Source of the DNA: Solirubrobacter soli DSM 22325
GTDB lineage: Bacteria; Actinomycetota; Thermoleophilia; Solirubrobacterales; Solirubrobacteraceae
Length of the DNA: 64,000 nt
NCBI RefSeq assembly: GCF_000423665.1
Contig: NZ_KE384073.1
Location: 307,220-371,219 of the forward strand
Reading direction: 5' to 3'
In this document: positions 1-7,988 of the stretch, piece after piece
Layout: the number at the start of each line of letters is the position of its first letter
How positions within the stretch are numbered: position 1 is the stretch's first letter
The notes under the pieces: model-generated
The model's database searches: none
Told to the model about the DNA's origin: nothing
What the model saw: only the letters and a program-made list of their open reading frames with translations
Program-made: the position numbers and the translations under genes

Positions 1-968
1 CACCCCAGCGCGAGCGGCCCGACCGCGCCCGGCGGCCTCCACCGGCTCAGGCTCATCGCCGCGAAGCCCGCCGCGTACGGCGCGAACGCCAGCCCGGCAC
101 GCAACGGCGTGTACCCGAGGTCGTCCTGGAGGTGCAGCGTCAACGCGAACAAGAGCGCGCCGTAGGAACCCATCACGCCCGCGACCGTCACGAGCCCACG
201 TGACACAGACGGCAGCACGGTCAGGTCCAGCAGCGGCGCCGGACGACGACGCTCCACCCGCGCGAACACGGCCAGCAGCGCGGCTCCGGCGAGCAGGCTC
301 GGCCACACCCACCACGGCCACCCCTGCTCGCGGCCCAGCAGCAGCGGGACCAGCAGCAGCGCCATCGCCCCCGACAGCAATGCGACGCCGAGTACGTCGA
401 GCCGGCGACCGCGCCCCGGCGGCTCGCCCCGGAGCATCCCGAACGCGGCCAGGAACAGCACGGTGCCCAAAGGCACGTTGATCAGCAGCGCCCAGCGCCA
501 ACCGGCGGTCGTCACGACGACGCCGCCGACGAGCTGCCCGAACAGCACACCCACCGACAGGATCATCGAGTAGAGACCCACGGCCCGAACGCGCGCGCCG
601 CCCGAGAAGCGCCGCTGGATCACCTGCAACGTCTGCGGTGTCATCAGCGCCCCGCACGCGCCCTGCAGCAGCCGCCCGCAGAGCAGCACGGGCGCACTCG
701 GTGCCAGCCCGCAGACCAACGAGGAGACGGTGAACCCGGCGAGGCCGGCCAGGAACATGTTCCCGTGCCCGCGATCGTCACCCAACCGCGCCCCCGTCAC
801 CACGAGCACGCCGAACGTGAACGTGTACGCGGCGAAGATCGCCTGCAGCATCGTGGGGGAGGCGTCCAGCTCGCGTTGCAGCACCGGGGTCGCGACGGTG
901 AGGATCGACGCGTCCATCGAGGCCAGCAGCTGGCCGATCAACAACAGGGTCAGAAGGCGCCACGGCAT
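1..968 (-). CDS. MFS drug-efflux transporter, DHA2-like (3' truncated by window edge)
   Basis: Reading the minus strand from the ATG at 968 gives 322 residues with no stop before the window edge, so the C-terminus lies outside. The N-terminus has the DHA2 pattern: a first helix followed by MDASILTVATPVLQREL, then the motif-A-like GARLGDDRG after helix 2, and GRLLQGACGALMTPQTLQ in helix 4. At least eight hydrophobic helices are visible. Members export drugs or small metabolites with proton antiport across the inner membrane. The gene is divergent from an AraC-type regulator 43 bases away, the usual arrangement of an efflux pump and its local regulator. GGAGG lies very close to the ATG, so the start is not certain; an in-frame TTG lies ten codons upstream. 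Substrate cannot be read from sequence. Confidence 0.85.
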   Translation of the reverse strand, partial: MPWRLLTLLLIGQLLASMDASILTVATPVLQRELDASPTMLQAIFAAYTFTFGVLVVTGARLGDDRGHGNMFLAGLAGFTVSSLVCGLAPSAPVLLCGRLLQGACGALMTPQTLQVIQRRFSGGARVRAVGLYSMILSVGVLFGQLVGGVVVTTAGWRWALLINVPLGTVLFLAAFGMLRGEPPGRGRRLDVLGVALLSGAMALLLVPLLLGREQGWPWWVWPSLLAGAALLAVFARVERRRPAPLLDLTVLPSVSRGLVTVAGVMGSYGALLFALTLHLQDDLGYTPLRAGLAFAPYAAGFAAMSLSRWRPPGAVGPLALG

Positions 969-1011
969 GCCTCCAAGGTCGAGCCCGCCGACGTGCAACG
1001 CTTGAACGGAG

Positions 1012-1854
1012 ATGCTCAGTTCGGCCGCGCTCCTCACCACGCCCGACCTACGCGTCCGCGACCTGCACTGCGCCCACGCCCGCGGCGGCTGGTGCGAGAC
1101 CGAGATCTCGAACCGTGCGGCGATCATCTTCCCGCGCCGCGGCTCCTTCCGGCGCCGCGGCGCCCACGGCGACGAGGTCATCGAGCCCGGCGTCGCGTAC
1201 TTCCAGCGGGCGGGGGAGGAAGAGGAGTTCGCGCACCCGCACGACGGCGGCGATCGGTGCACGTCCGTCGGCCTGAGCGACCGGCTCATCGCGCAGCTCC
1301 TCGGCGGCGACCCGACGCTCCCGGGCCGGCTCGTCGCGACGACCCCGCACGACGACCTCGTCGTGCGCACGCTCGGCGTGACGGGTGAGGTCGCTGAGCT
1401 TTGCCACGGGACGGTTGGTGACCCCACCCGTCACGAGGAGCGCGTCATCGGCCTCGTCGCGAGCGTCCTCGCCGCCGCCGTCCCGAAGCGCGCGGCCGCC
1501 AATCGGCCCTCCACCGCTCAGGCCCGCCGCCGCGCCGCCTCCGACGCCCGCGAGGCCCTCGCCGCGGACCCCAGCCTCGGCCTGCTCGCCCTTGCGCAGG
1601 CCGTCGCGGTCTCGCCCCACCACCTCAGCCGCGTCTTCAAGGCCGAGCTCGGCGTCTCGATCACGACCTACCGACGACGGCTTCGGCTCAGAGCAGCGCT
1701 CGAGCGGATCGACGAGGGCGGGCTCGCCCGCGTCGCGGCCGACGCGGGGTTCGCCGACCACGCCCACTTCACGCGCGAGGTGCGCGCACTGCTCGGCACG
1801 ACGCCCTCCGCGCTACAGCGCGAAATTGCCGGCCCGCTGCACCAGTCCGGGTAG
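1012..1854 (+). CDS. AraC-family transcriptional regulator
   Basis: 280 residues. The C-terminal third (about 180-275) is an AraC double helix-turn-helix: a first HTH around LGLLALAQAVAVSPHHLSRVFK, with the recognition helix SPHHLSRVFKAELG, and a second around VAADAGFADHAHFTREVRALLG. The N-terminal 160 residues resemble the cupin-like sensor half found in single-domain AraC relatives (WCETEISNRAAIIFPRRGSF), with no recognised ligand. The start is ATG at 1012, preceded by ACGGAG. It is divergent from the MFS pump, which it probably controls (inference from position). Its last 42 bases overlap the 3' end of the convergent HMG-CoA-lyase-like gene. Confidence 0.88.
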   Translation: MLSSAALLTTPDLRVRDLHCAHARGGWCETEISNRAAIIFPRRGSFRRRGAHGDEVIEPGVAYFQRAGEEEEFAHPHDGGDRCTSVGLSDRLIAQLLGGDPTLPGRLVATTPHDDLVVRTLGVTGEVAELCHGTVGDPTRHEERVIGLVASVLAAAVPKRAAANRPSTAQARRRAASDAREALAADPSLGLLALAQAVAVSPHHLSRVFKAELGVSITTYRRRLRLRAALERIDEGGLARVAADAGFADHAHFTREVRALLGTTPSALQREIAGPLHQSG

Positions 1855-2706
1855 GTCGCGCCCCATCACGCCCGCGAGCCACTCGGCGACACCGATCAGC
1901 GCATCGAGGTCGATGCCGGTGGACAGGCCCTCGTTCTCCAGCAGGTAGACGAGGTCCTCGGTGGCGATGTTGCCCGTCGCCCGCGGCGCGAACGGACAGC
2001 CGCCGAGCCCGCCGACCGACGCGTCGAGCACCGTCGCGCCGACCTCCACACCCGCCAGCGCGCACGCGTAGCCCGTGTTGCGCGTGTTGTGCATGTGCAG
2101 ACCGACCGGCTTGCCGCCCTCGAGCGCGCGCGGGACGAGCTCGCGCACCTGGCGCGGAACCGCGACCCCGATGGTGTCGGCGAGGATCACCTCATCCGCG
2201 CCCGCCTCCGCCATCCGCAGCGCGTGCTCGATCACGAGGCCCGGGTCGACATGGCCCTCGAACGGGCAGCCGAACGCGACGCTGATCGTCGCCGTGACCT
2301 TGAGGTCGGTGGCGGCGATGATCTCCTCGGCGGTGCGCGCGGCCTCCTCGACGGTGGTGTTCTGGTTGCGCCGCGCGAACGTGTCCGTCACCGGATAGGC
2401 GACGTGGATCTCGTTCGTGGACGTCTCCAAGGCCCGGTCGAGACCTTTGCGATTGAGGACGAGGCTCGCGTAGTTGACGCCATCGTCGTCCGGCAGCGCC
2501 GCGAACACCTCTTCCGCGCCCGCCATCTGCGGGACGAGCTTCGGATGGACGAAGCTGGCGGCCTCGACCCGCCTCACGCCCGCGGCCGCGATCCGCGTGC
2601 ACAACTCGGCACGAACCGCGGGTTCGAGGGTCACCTTGTCGTTCTGCAGGCCGTCCCGCGGCCCGACGTCGCACACGCTGATCTGCACCCGTGGATTGTT
2701 CCGCAC
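1813..2706 (-). CDS. mvaB: hydroxymethylglutaryl-CoA lyase-like protein (HMGL family)
   Basis: 297 residues, the normal length of bacterial HMG-CoA lyase, which cleaves HMG-CoA to acetoacetate and acetyl-CoA in leucine breakdown. The TIM-barrel hallmarks are present: VGPRDGLQN near the N-terminus (catalytic Arg and metal-binding Asp), HMHNTRNTGYA (metal-binding His pair) and GGLGGCPFAPRATGN, the flexible loop with the catalytic Cys. FVHPKLVPQMAGAEEV also matches the family. Start at 2706 is not marked by a strong Shine-Dalgarno. No acyl-CoA carboxylase or dehydrogenase lies next to it, so the leucine pathway context is not visible here; some HMGL homologues act on related acyl-CoAs. Confidence 0.88.
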   Translation of the reverse strand: MRNNPRVQISVCDVGPRDGLQNDKVTLEPAVRAELCTRIAAAGVRRVEAASFVHPKLVPQMAGAEEVFAALPDDDGVNYASLVLNRKGLDRALETSTNEIHVAYPVTDTFARRNQNTTVEEAARTAEEIIAATDLKVTATISVAFGCPFEGHVDPGLVIEHALRMAEAGADEVILADTIGVAVPRQVRELVPRALEGGKPVGLHMHNTRNTGYACALAGVEVGATVLDASVGGLGGCPFAPRATGNIATEDLVYLLENEGLSTGIDLDALIGVAEWLAGVMGRDLPGLVQRAGNFAL

Positions 2707-2740
2707 GGCGAGTTCCTTCCGTCGCGCCGCGCGGCGTGCA

Positions 2741-2746
2741 TAGACT
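2741..2746 (+). promoter_or_regulatory. -10-like box TAGACT for the 2757 gene
   Basis: TAGACT fits the actinobacterial TANNNT -10 pattern and ends 10 bases before the ATG at 2757, implying a very short leader. No clear -35 is seen. Confidence 0.35.
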
Positions 2747-2756
2747 GATCACCTCG

Positions 2757-3281
2757 ATGGATCTCCGAGAGCTCCTAGGGATGCTGGACATGCCGCCGGG
2801 CGAGGGCTACTACCGCAGCCGGATTCCGTGCCCGGACGACGAACGCGTCGCCCGCGTGGTGCGCGCCTTCAGCGAGTCGTCGCCCGGCCGACAGGCCGTC
2901 TTCCGCGAGGCCGTGGACGGCGTCCGCGCCGGGCTGCTGCTCGTCTTCAGCGAGCGGATGGCCGCGCTGGCCGTGCGGATGGAGAGCGCGCAGCCGGTCG
3001 TGCAGGGTCTGATCGCCGCGTCGCTGGCGCAGGAGGGCGACCCGCGCGAGGCACTCGCGGTCCCCGCGTTGCACCGGCGCTCGGCCGAGATCCTCGGCCT
3101 GGACACCGTGCGGTTGTTCGACGAGGCCGCCGGCCGGACCGACCTCTCCGGCGCCCACTGGCTGCGCGACGTCCGCGACGCCGACGAGAGCCCCGAGGAC
3201 GTCGGCTACGAAGAGGCCGACGACGGCGAGGGCTTCCGGTACGAGCGAGCCGTCGCGCGCCAGCCGCGGCATCGCTACTGA
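2757..3281 (+). CDS. hypothetical protein, acidic C-terminus
   Basis: 174 residues from the ATG at 2757. An earlier in-frame start at 2691 would overlap the divergent lyase and lies upstream of a -10-like box, so 2757 is preferred. The first 130 residues look all-helical (VARVVRAFSESSPGRQAVFREAVDG; RMAALAVRMESAQPVVQGLIAASLAQ), followed by an acidic stretch (DADESPEDVGYEEADDGEG) and a basic end. There is no signal peptide, no membrane segment and no motif I recognise. Codon use looks like that of its neighbours, so it is probably a real lineage-specific gene. Function unknown. Confidence 0.6.
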   Translation: MDLRELLGMLDMPPGEGYYRSRIPCPDDERVARVVRAFSESSPGRQAVFREAVDGVRAGLLLVFSERMAALAVRMESAQPVVQGLIAASLAQEGDPREALAVPALHRRSAEILGLDTVRLFDEAAGRTDLSGAHWLRDVRDADESPEDVGYEEADDGEGFRYERAVARQPRHRY

Positions 3282-3291
3282 CCCGCGCGGG

Positions 3292-3297
3292 TAGGGT
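3292..3297 (+). promoter_or_regulatory. -10-like box TAGGGT, leaderless spacing
   Basis: TAGGGT ends 6 bases before the ATG at 3304, the spacing expected if transcription begins at the start codon. Confidence 0.4.
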
Positions 3298-3303
3298 CAC
3301 GAC

Positions 3304-3471
3304 ATGTTCTATTCGCTGCTCGGCCGCACGGTCTGGTTCGGCTTGAAGCTCTTCCTGCGCCGCAAGTACGGCCAGACCTACGTGCCGAAGTCGCTGCTCG
3401 CCGGTGCGACGGTCGCGGTCGCCGTGGGCGTGGGAGTCGCGGTGCTGCGCGCCCGCTCCGACGAGTCCTGA
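3304..3471 (+). CDS. small single-pass membrane protein
   Basis: 55 residues, MFYSLLGRTVWFGLKLFLRR, then a basic loop (KYGQTYVPKS) and one hydrophobic segment (LLAGATVAVAVGVGVAVL) before a short charged tail RARSDES. This is a tail-like single membrane segment with positive residues on its N-terminal side. It is preceded by TAGGGT at leaderless spacing. I do not recognise a named family, but the composition is protein-like and the frame is preferred over the overlapping frame of the next gene. It may be cotranscribed with the 3524 gene. Confidence 0.55.
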   Translation: MFYSLLGRTVWFGLKLFLRRKYGQTYVPKSLLAGATVAVAVGVGVAVLRARSDES

Positions 3472-3523
3472 ACCCGCAAGTCCCCGTTCACATCCGGCGC
3501 GCCTGCCAGGATGCGGGCGCAAC

Positions 3524-5737
3524 ATGGCCGAGTCGTCCTCACCCGCCCTGCCCGGCGACGTCGAATGGCTGCCCGGGCCAGGCGGCACGCGCCTGCTCCG
3601 CATCCACCCTTCGGGTAGCGAGCCGCCGGCGCTGATCCTGCGCCTGTCGGCCGGGGGAGAGCGGCGCATCGACGCCGGCGCGTCCGAGTACGTGATCCCG
3701 CGCGAGCTCGACTGGAGCGCCGCGTGGCTGCAGTGGCCGGACGGCACGCGAGCCGCGCTGCCCATGCCGCACGGCGTGCACGCCGAGGTCATCCAATTGC
3801 ACCCGCGCCGCTTCGCGCGGGACACCACCGAGCCGCTCGAGCGCGGCGCAGCGGCGGAGTCGCAGCTCGACCCCGCAGGGGCGGCCGACGCGGCCGTGCC
3901 GCCGCTGGATCAAGGCGTGACGCCAAGCGCGCCGGCCGTGCCGCGACTCGATGACGCGCCCACGGCACAGCCGCGGGATCAAGGTTCCGCCGCGCCGGCG
4001 AGCGACCCCGGCGGCTCGTGGACGACGCCCCCGCAGCTCGCCGACACGACCGAGGCGGCCGAAGCGGCCTGGCGTGCGCGGCGCGACGACCTCCGCCGCG
4101 AGCTCGCCGAGGCCGCCGACACGATCGCCCGCGCCCGCGAGGGCGAGCGCACGGCCCGCGATGCCGTCCTCACCGCGCTCGCTGCCGTCCGCGCGGACCT
4201 GCGCGCGTCACGCGCGGCGCGCGAGGCGGAGGCATCCACCCTGGCCGCCGTGTCCGGCGAGCTCGAGGCCGAACGTGCCGCCCACGCCGTCACGCGCGGG
4301 AGCGTGGGCACCTTGGCCGACGCGCTCGCCGCCGCGCGGGCGGAGATCGCCGCCCACAAGACGCGCGCAGAAGCGGCCCGCGCGGAGCTCGAAGCCGCCC
4401 GCGCGACCGGCGCCGCCGAGCTCGCCGACGCCCGTCGCGACCTCACCCGCACACGCGCCGAGCTCACCTCCTTGCGTGAAGCGCTCGACGCCCGCCCGCC
4501 GGTGACATCCGGCAAGTCCGACCTCGAGCGCCGCGCACGCGAGCAGGCCGCGGCCGCCGCCGGAGCCGCGCGTCGCGCCCCCGGCGACTCCGCGCAACTC
4601 CTCGCGAACCTCGACGCGGCAGCCGCCGCCCTGCGCGCCTCCGCACCCCGCGTCGGCGAACCCGCGAACGACACGGACCGAGCGCCCGCCGACACTGCGG
4701 CGCCGCTAGAGAACGGAAGCCGTGCGCCGGGCGAGCCGACGACCGGCGATGCCGCCCGCGCGCCCGGTCCGAACGCGGCGCCGACGTCCGGCGACGCCGT
4801 CTCCGCGCCCGGCGCGGCGACGCCCGGCGACGCCGTCCCTGGCATCGCGTCCCCGCTGCGGGACGCGAGCGGTGCGCCCGACGACCCGCCCACGGCCGCG
4901 GCGGCGATCGCAGTGCCGACCGGCGGCGCAGGCCGTGCGCCCGCCCCCGACGTCGCGTCGTCGAGCGCGCGCATCGTCGCCGCGTCGTCGACCGACCTCG
5001 TCGTCGCCGACGGCGGCCGGCGGTTGCGGCAGGCGCTGGTCGCGCTCGCCCGCGTGGACGGCGTCGCGGCCGGTGCGCTCCTCGTCGGTCTCCTGCCGGC
5101 CCAGGGCGCGGTGCTGACCGGGGTGCTCAGCTACGACATCACCGTCCGCGGCGTCGGGACCTTTGCGGTGTTCGTCGAGGGTGGGTCGGCGCGGGTCGTG
5201 CGGCTGTCGCGGCGCCGCCCACGCGGCGAGGCGCTGTTCCACCTCTCGGCCGAGCCGCTCGTGCTGGCGGAGCTGCTGGCCGGCGAGCGCGACAAGATCC
5301 GCCGCTTCCGCCGCAACGCGAAGGTCTCAGGGCGCCGCAGGGGCTTCAACGAGCTCGCTCCGCTCAAGGACGCGCGGCTCTCGCTCGCCGACGCGGCCAG
5401 GGCGGGTGCGCGGCTCGAGCCCGCGCTCGTCTACCGCGCGCTCCCGCACGCGATCGATCCGGAATGGACCCGCGGGCACACGTTCACCGTCGCCCAGCGG
5501 ATCGCCGAGTTCGACCCGCAGACCTGGCACATCAGCGTGCGTGACGGCCAACCGCTGCGCGTCGTCGAACGCCGGACCGAGGCCCGCGCCGACGCGTTCG
5601 TGACGATGAGCCGCGCCGCCTTCGAGCGCATGCTCCGCAACGAACCTCCGGCCGACGGCGACCGCCCGCAGATCCGCGGCGACCGTGCGGCCGTGGCCGC
5701 CCTGAAGCGCTGGACGGACATCGCCCGGGGCGCCTGA
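3524..5737 (+). CDS. coiled-coil protein with SCP2-like C-terminal domain
   Basis: 737 residues from the ATG at 3524; the same frame is open further upstream but overlaps the small membrane protein. Four parts are visible. Residues 1-100 are beta-rich (GTRLLRIHPSG, ALILRLSAGGERRI). About 185-380 is a long Ala/Arg/Glu heptad coiled coil. About 385-485 is a Pro/Ala/Gly/Asp-rich linker with repeated PGD and GDA units. About 490-737 is a folded domain ending in WHISVRDGQPLRVVE, ADAFVTMSRAAFERMLRNE and RGDRAAVAALKRWTDIARG, the pattern of the end of SCP2 lipid-binding domains. There is no signal peptide or membrane helix, so it is probably cytoplasmic. SCP2 assignment is by eye and moderately sure; the overall architecture is unusual. 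Confidence 0.55.
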   Translation: MAESSSPALPGDVEWLPGPGGTRLLRIHPSGSEPPALILRLSAGGERRIDAGASEYVIPRELDWSAAWLQWPDGTRAALPMPHGVHAEVIQLHPRRFARDTTEPLERGAAAESQLDPAGAADAAVPPLDQGVTPSAPAVPRLDDAPTAQPRDQGSAAPASDPGGSWTTPPQLADTTEAAEAAWRARRDDLRRELAEAADTIARAREGERTARDAVLTALAAVRADLRASRAAREAEASTLAAVSGELEAERAAHAVTRGSVGTLADALAAARAEIAAHKTRAEAARAELEAARATGAAELADARRDLTRTRAELTSLREALDARPPVTSGKSDLERRAREQAAAAAGAARRAPGDSAQLLANLDAAAAALRASAPRVGEPANDTDRAPADTAAPLENGSRAPGEPTTGDAARAPGPNAAPTSGDAVSAPGAATPGDAVPGIASPLRDASGAPDDPPTAAAAIAVPTGGAGRAPAPDVASSSARIVAASSTDLVVADGGRRLRQALVALARVDGVAAGALLVGLLPAQGAVLTGVLSYDITVRGVGTFAVFVEGGSARVVRLSRRRPRGEALFHLSAEPLVLAELLAGERDKIRRFRRNAKVSGRRRGFNELAPLKDARLSLADAARAGARLEPALVYRALPHAIDPEWTRGHTFTVAQRIAEFDPQTWHISVRDGQPLRVVERRTEARADAFVTMSRAAFERMLRNEPPADGDRPQIRGDRAAVAALKRWTDIARGA

Positions 5738-5927
5738 CGCGCACGACCGTCGAGTTTCTCGCGCACACCGCGACTAAGTCGACACTCGATCGCGGGACGG
5801 AGGCCCCGCGAGCGGCGCGGAGGCGAGCACGGTGCGGCGGGGCGAGTTCACGGCGCCGCTGCGGGCGAGTCCGCGGCGGCGAGCAGGACGCGGTGGGGCG
5901 AGTCCGGGGCGGGGCGGGCGGCGCGCC
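5738..5927. other. non-coding gap
   Basis: 190 bases, extremely GC-rich, with several loosely repeated GCGAGTCCG-like units. No gene, promoter or convincing hairpin seen. Confidence 0.4.
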
Positions 5928-6599
5928 CTAGGCGCCGTGCGTGACCGCGAGCGCGCGGGACTCGCCGCGGCGCAGGTGGTCGAGCAGCGCGGCGCGGGCA
6001 GACGGGGGCGGCGCGTGGACCAGGGCGTCCATCAGGCCCGCGTGGTCGGCGGCGAGGTCGTCGAGGTCCGAGGCGACGCGGTCGGCGACCGCGAGCACGA
6101 TCCGCAGCTCGCGCAGCGCCGCCTCGGCGGCCGTGCGCAGGCGGCGGGAGGACGTGGCGGCGACGATCGCCAGGTGGAACGCGGCGTCGGCGGCGACGGC
6201 GGCGCGGCCGTCCTGCGCCTTCGCGGCCTCGGTCATGGACACGACCGCGGCCTGCAGCCACACGTCGTCGGCAGGGCGGCCGCGGACCATCGCCTCCAGG
6301 CCCGCGAGCTCCAGCGTGCGGCGCGTCGCGAAGAGGTCCCGCACGTCGTCCACCGACAGGCGCACGACCTCCAACCCGCGATGCAGGGAGTGGACGAGCA
6401 GGCCTTCGCGCTCCAAGGACGCCAACGCGCCACGAGCGACCTCGCGGGGAACGCCGAGACGAGCCATCACGTCGGCGTCGTCCAGTGGGGTCCCGGGCGG
6501 GTAGAAGCCCGACAGCACTTCTTGACGAAGCGTCTCGGCGACGTCGTCGGCGGGGCCGGTCCGAGTCAGCGGGAGCAGCGTCACGTCCCACTCCTGCAA
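5928..6599 (-). CDS. GntR-family regulator, FCD (FadR-like) subfamily
   Basis: 223 residues. Residues about 15-75 form the winged helix of GntR proteins (ADDVAETLRQEVLSGFYPPG, LGVPREVARGALASLEREGLL). The C-terminal 140 residues are the all-helical FCD ligand domain, with the metal-site histidines in FHLAIVAATSSRRL and the later DHAGLMDALV. FadR/GntR-FCD proteins respond to small carboxylates, sugar acids or fatty acyl compounds. The gene stands alone between a 190-base empty stretch and a 234-base upstream region that carries a direct repeat. Target genes are not obvious; it may be autoregulated. Confidence 0.85.
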   Translation of the reverse strand: MQEWDVTLLPLTRTGPADDVAETLRQEVLSGFYPPGTPLDDADVMARLGVPREVARGALASLEREGLLVHSLHRGLEVVRLSVDDVRDLFATRRTLELAGLEAMVRGRPADDVWLQAAVVSMTEAAKAQDGRAAVAADAAFHLAIVAATSSRRLRTAAEAALRELRIVLAVADRVASDLDDLAADHAGLMDALVHAPPPSARAALLDHLRRGESRALAVTHGA

Positions 6600-6773
6600 G
6601 CGGTGCGTCGTCGCGCGGACACGCCCCGGTCAGGGCAGGTCCGCGCACGGACCAATGGGGGTTCCAGTGCGCTGCGAACGGAAGATGCGCACCCAGTCAG
6701 CCCCTCCGCCAAACGGTGCGCCCTAGGGGCGACTTCATACGACACAACCACGATGCTCTGAGGATCGCGCGGA

Positions 6774-6796
6774 ACTGTCAAGTAACACAGTGTCAA
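6774..6796 (-). promoter_or_regulatory. TGTCAA direct repeat / ACTGT-ACAGT inverted repeat (operator or paired -35 boxes)
   Basis: TGTCAA occurs at 6776-6781 and 6791-6796, 15 bases apart; on the minus strand each is a TTGACA -35 consensus. The same stretch holds ACTGT (6774-6778) inverted as ACAGT (6787-6791). It lies about 175 bases upstream of the GntR start. It could be a promoter pair or a GntR binding site; no -10 partner is convincing. Confidence 0.3.
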
Positions 6797-6833
6797 CGGA
6801 CCAGGGTCTGATCGGGGCATTGCGGTCAAAGGC

Positions 6834-7913
6834 TCAACCATCGGCCAGGGTCGGCCAGATCGCGCCCACCGCGTCGCCGATCTCGTCCAGCTCCTCGGCA
6901 CGGAGCGCCTCGGTGCAGAACATCACCGCGCCGTCGAGGACCATCGCCCGCACGCTGGGATCCCGGCGCGCCAATCCGTCGCACAGCGCAACGGCATCGC
7001 GCCCGCGCAACAACAAGGCGTTGACCGGGCCGTCGCCCACCCAGCGCTCGTCCAGCGTGAACGCCCCGAGCGAAACGCGCGCGCCGTCCAACGCCGCACA
7101 CCTGGACGCCAGCTGCCCCGCCAGCGACGCGTAGCCGGCGAGCCGCGCCTCGTGATCCATCGCGGCCCAGTCCTCCAACGCCGCGACCGTGGCGACGACA
7201 CACGCGCGGTCGAGCTTGAACGCCCGCCCGAACGTGCGCCACTCGCCGCTCTCGTACTCGGTGAAGTCGAGCGCGGCGACGTCCGCCACCAGCGCTTCAG
7301 AGCCCGCCACGAACCCACCGCCGTTCGGTCCCCAGAAGTACTTGGCCGAGAAACACGCCACGTCACCGGCCGTTGACCAACGTCGCAGCGCGGACAACGG
7401 GTAGCTCAGGTACGCGGCGTCGATGACGACCGGGACGCGGGCGAGCCGCGCCAACGGCGCGACGACGTCGATCCCCACCGCGACCTCGTCCAGATGCGCC
7501 GGATGCAGCACCGCACACGCGCCGCCGCGGGCCAGCGCCGCCTCGATCTCGTCCACGAACTCCACTCGCGCCCCCGCCAACCCCGCGCAGCGGGCGTACT
7601 TGTATTCATGCCCGCGCTGCATCAGGACGACCGCGTCGACCAGCGGGAGCGCCTCGCCGACCCGGCCGTTCCCGCGGGCGATCGACGCCCCCACGCTCAG
7701 CGCGATCCCCGCCGACGCCCCCGGGACCACCCGCGCGGCCGGCGCGCCGCACACGGACGCGATCCGCATCCCCGAGGCGTCGAGCAGCTCCGGCATCGAC
7801 ATCCAGACCCGGTTGGCGGCGCCCGCCGCCGCCCACACCCGCTCCGACAGCACGGACCCACCGAGGTCCGTATAGATCCCACACGCGTTGACGACACGCC
7901 GTACGCCCAACAT
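6834..7913 (-). CDS. SelA-like PLP-dependent enzyme (aminotransferase fold type I)
   Basis: 359 residues from the ATG at 7913. The N-terminus VVNACGIYTDLGGSVLSERV, followed by GAPAARVVPGASAGIALSVGA, is the pattern of the SelA / D-glucosaminate-6-phosphate ammonia-lyase (DgaE) branch of PLP enzymes. The PLP-binding aspartate is in PVVIDAAYLSYPLS and the Schiff-base lysine in FSAKYFWGPNGGGFVAGS. Bacterial selenocysteine synthase SelA is longer (about 460) and has an N-terminal domain missing here, so a small-molecule lyase or aminotransferase role is more likely. The open frame continues far upstream only because it lies antisense to dnaE. Substrate unknown. Confidence 0.72.
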   Translation of the reverse strand: MLGVRRVVNACGIYTDLGGSVLSERVWAAAGAANRVWMSMPELLDASGMRIASVCGAPAARVVPGASAGIALSVGASIARGNGRVGEALPLVDAVVLMQRGHEYKYARCAGLAGARVEFVDEIEAALARGGACAVLHPAHLDEVAVGIDVVAPLARLARVPVVIDAAYLSYPLSALRRWSTAGDVACFSAKYFWGPNGGGFVAGSEALVADVAALDFTEYESGEWRTFGRAFKLDRACVVATVAALEDWAAMDHEARLAGYASLAGQLASRCAALDGARVSLGAFTLDERWVGDGPVNALLLRGRDAVALCDGLARRDPSVRAMVLDGAVMFCTEALRAEELDEIGDAVGAIWPTLADG

Positions 7914-7972
7914 GCCCACGCATTTTGCAGGGAGCGGGCGCGGGATCCGCGGGTGGCGTCCGCCGCGACGCC

Positions 7973-7978
7973 TAAGGT
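7973..7978 (+). promoter_or_regulatory. -10-like box TAAGGT for dnaE
   Basis: TAAGGT ends 10 bases before the dnaE ATG; there is no Shine-Dalgarno sequence in the interval, so dnaE is probably translated from a very short leader. Confidence 0.4.
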
Positions 7979-7988
7979 TCCCACCCCG

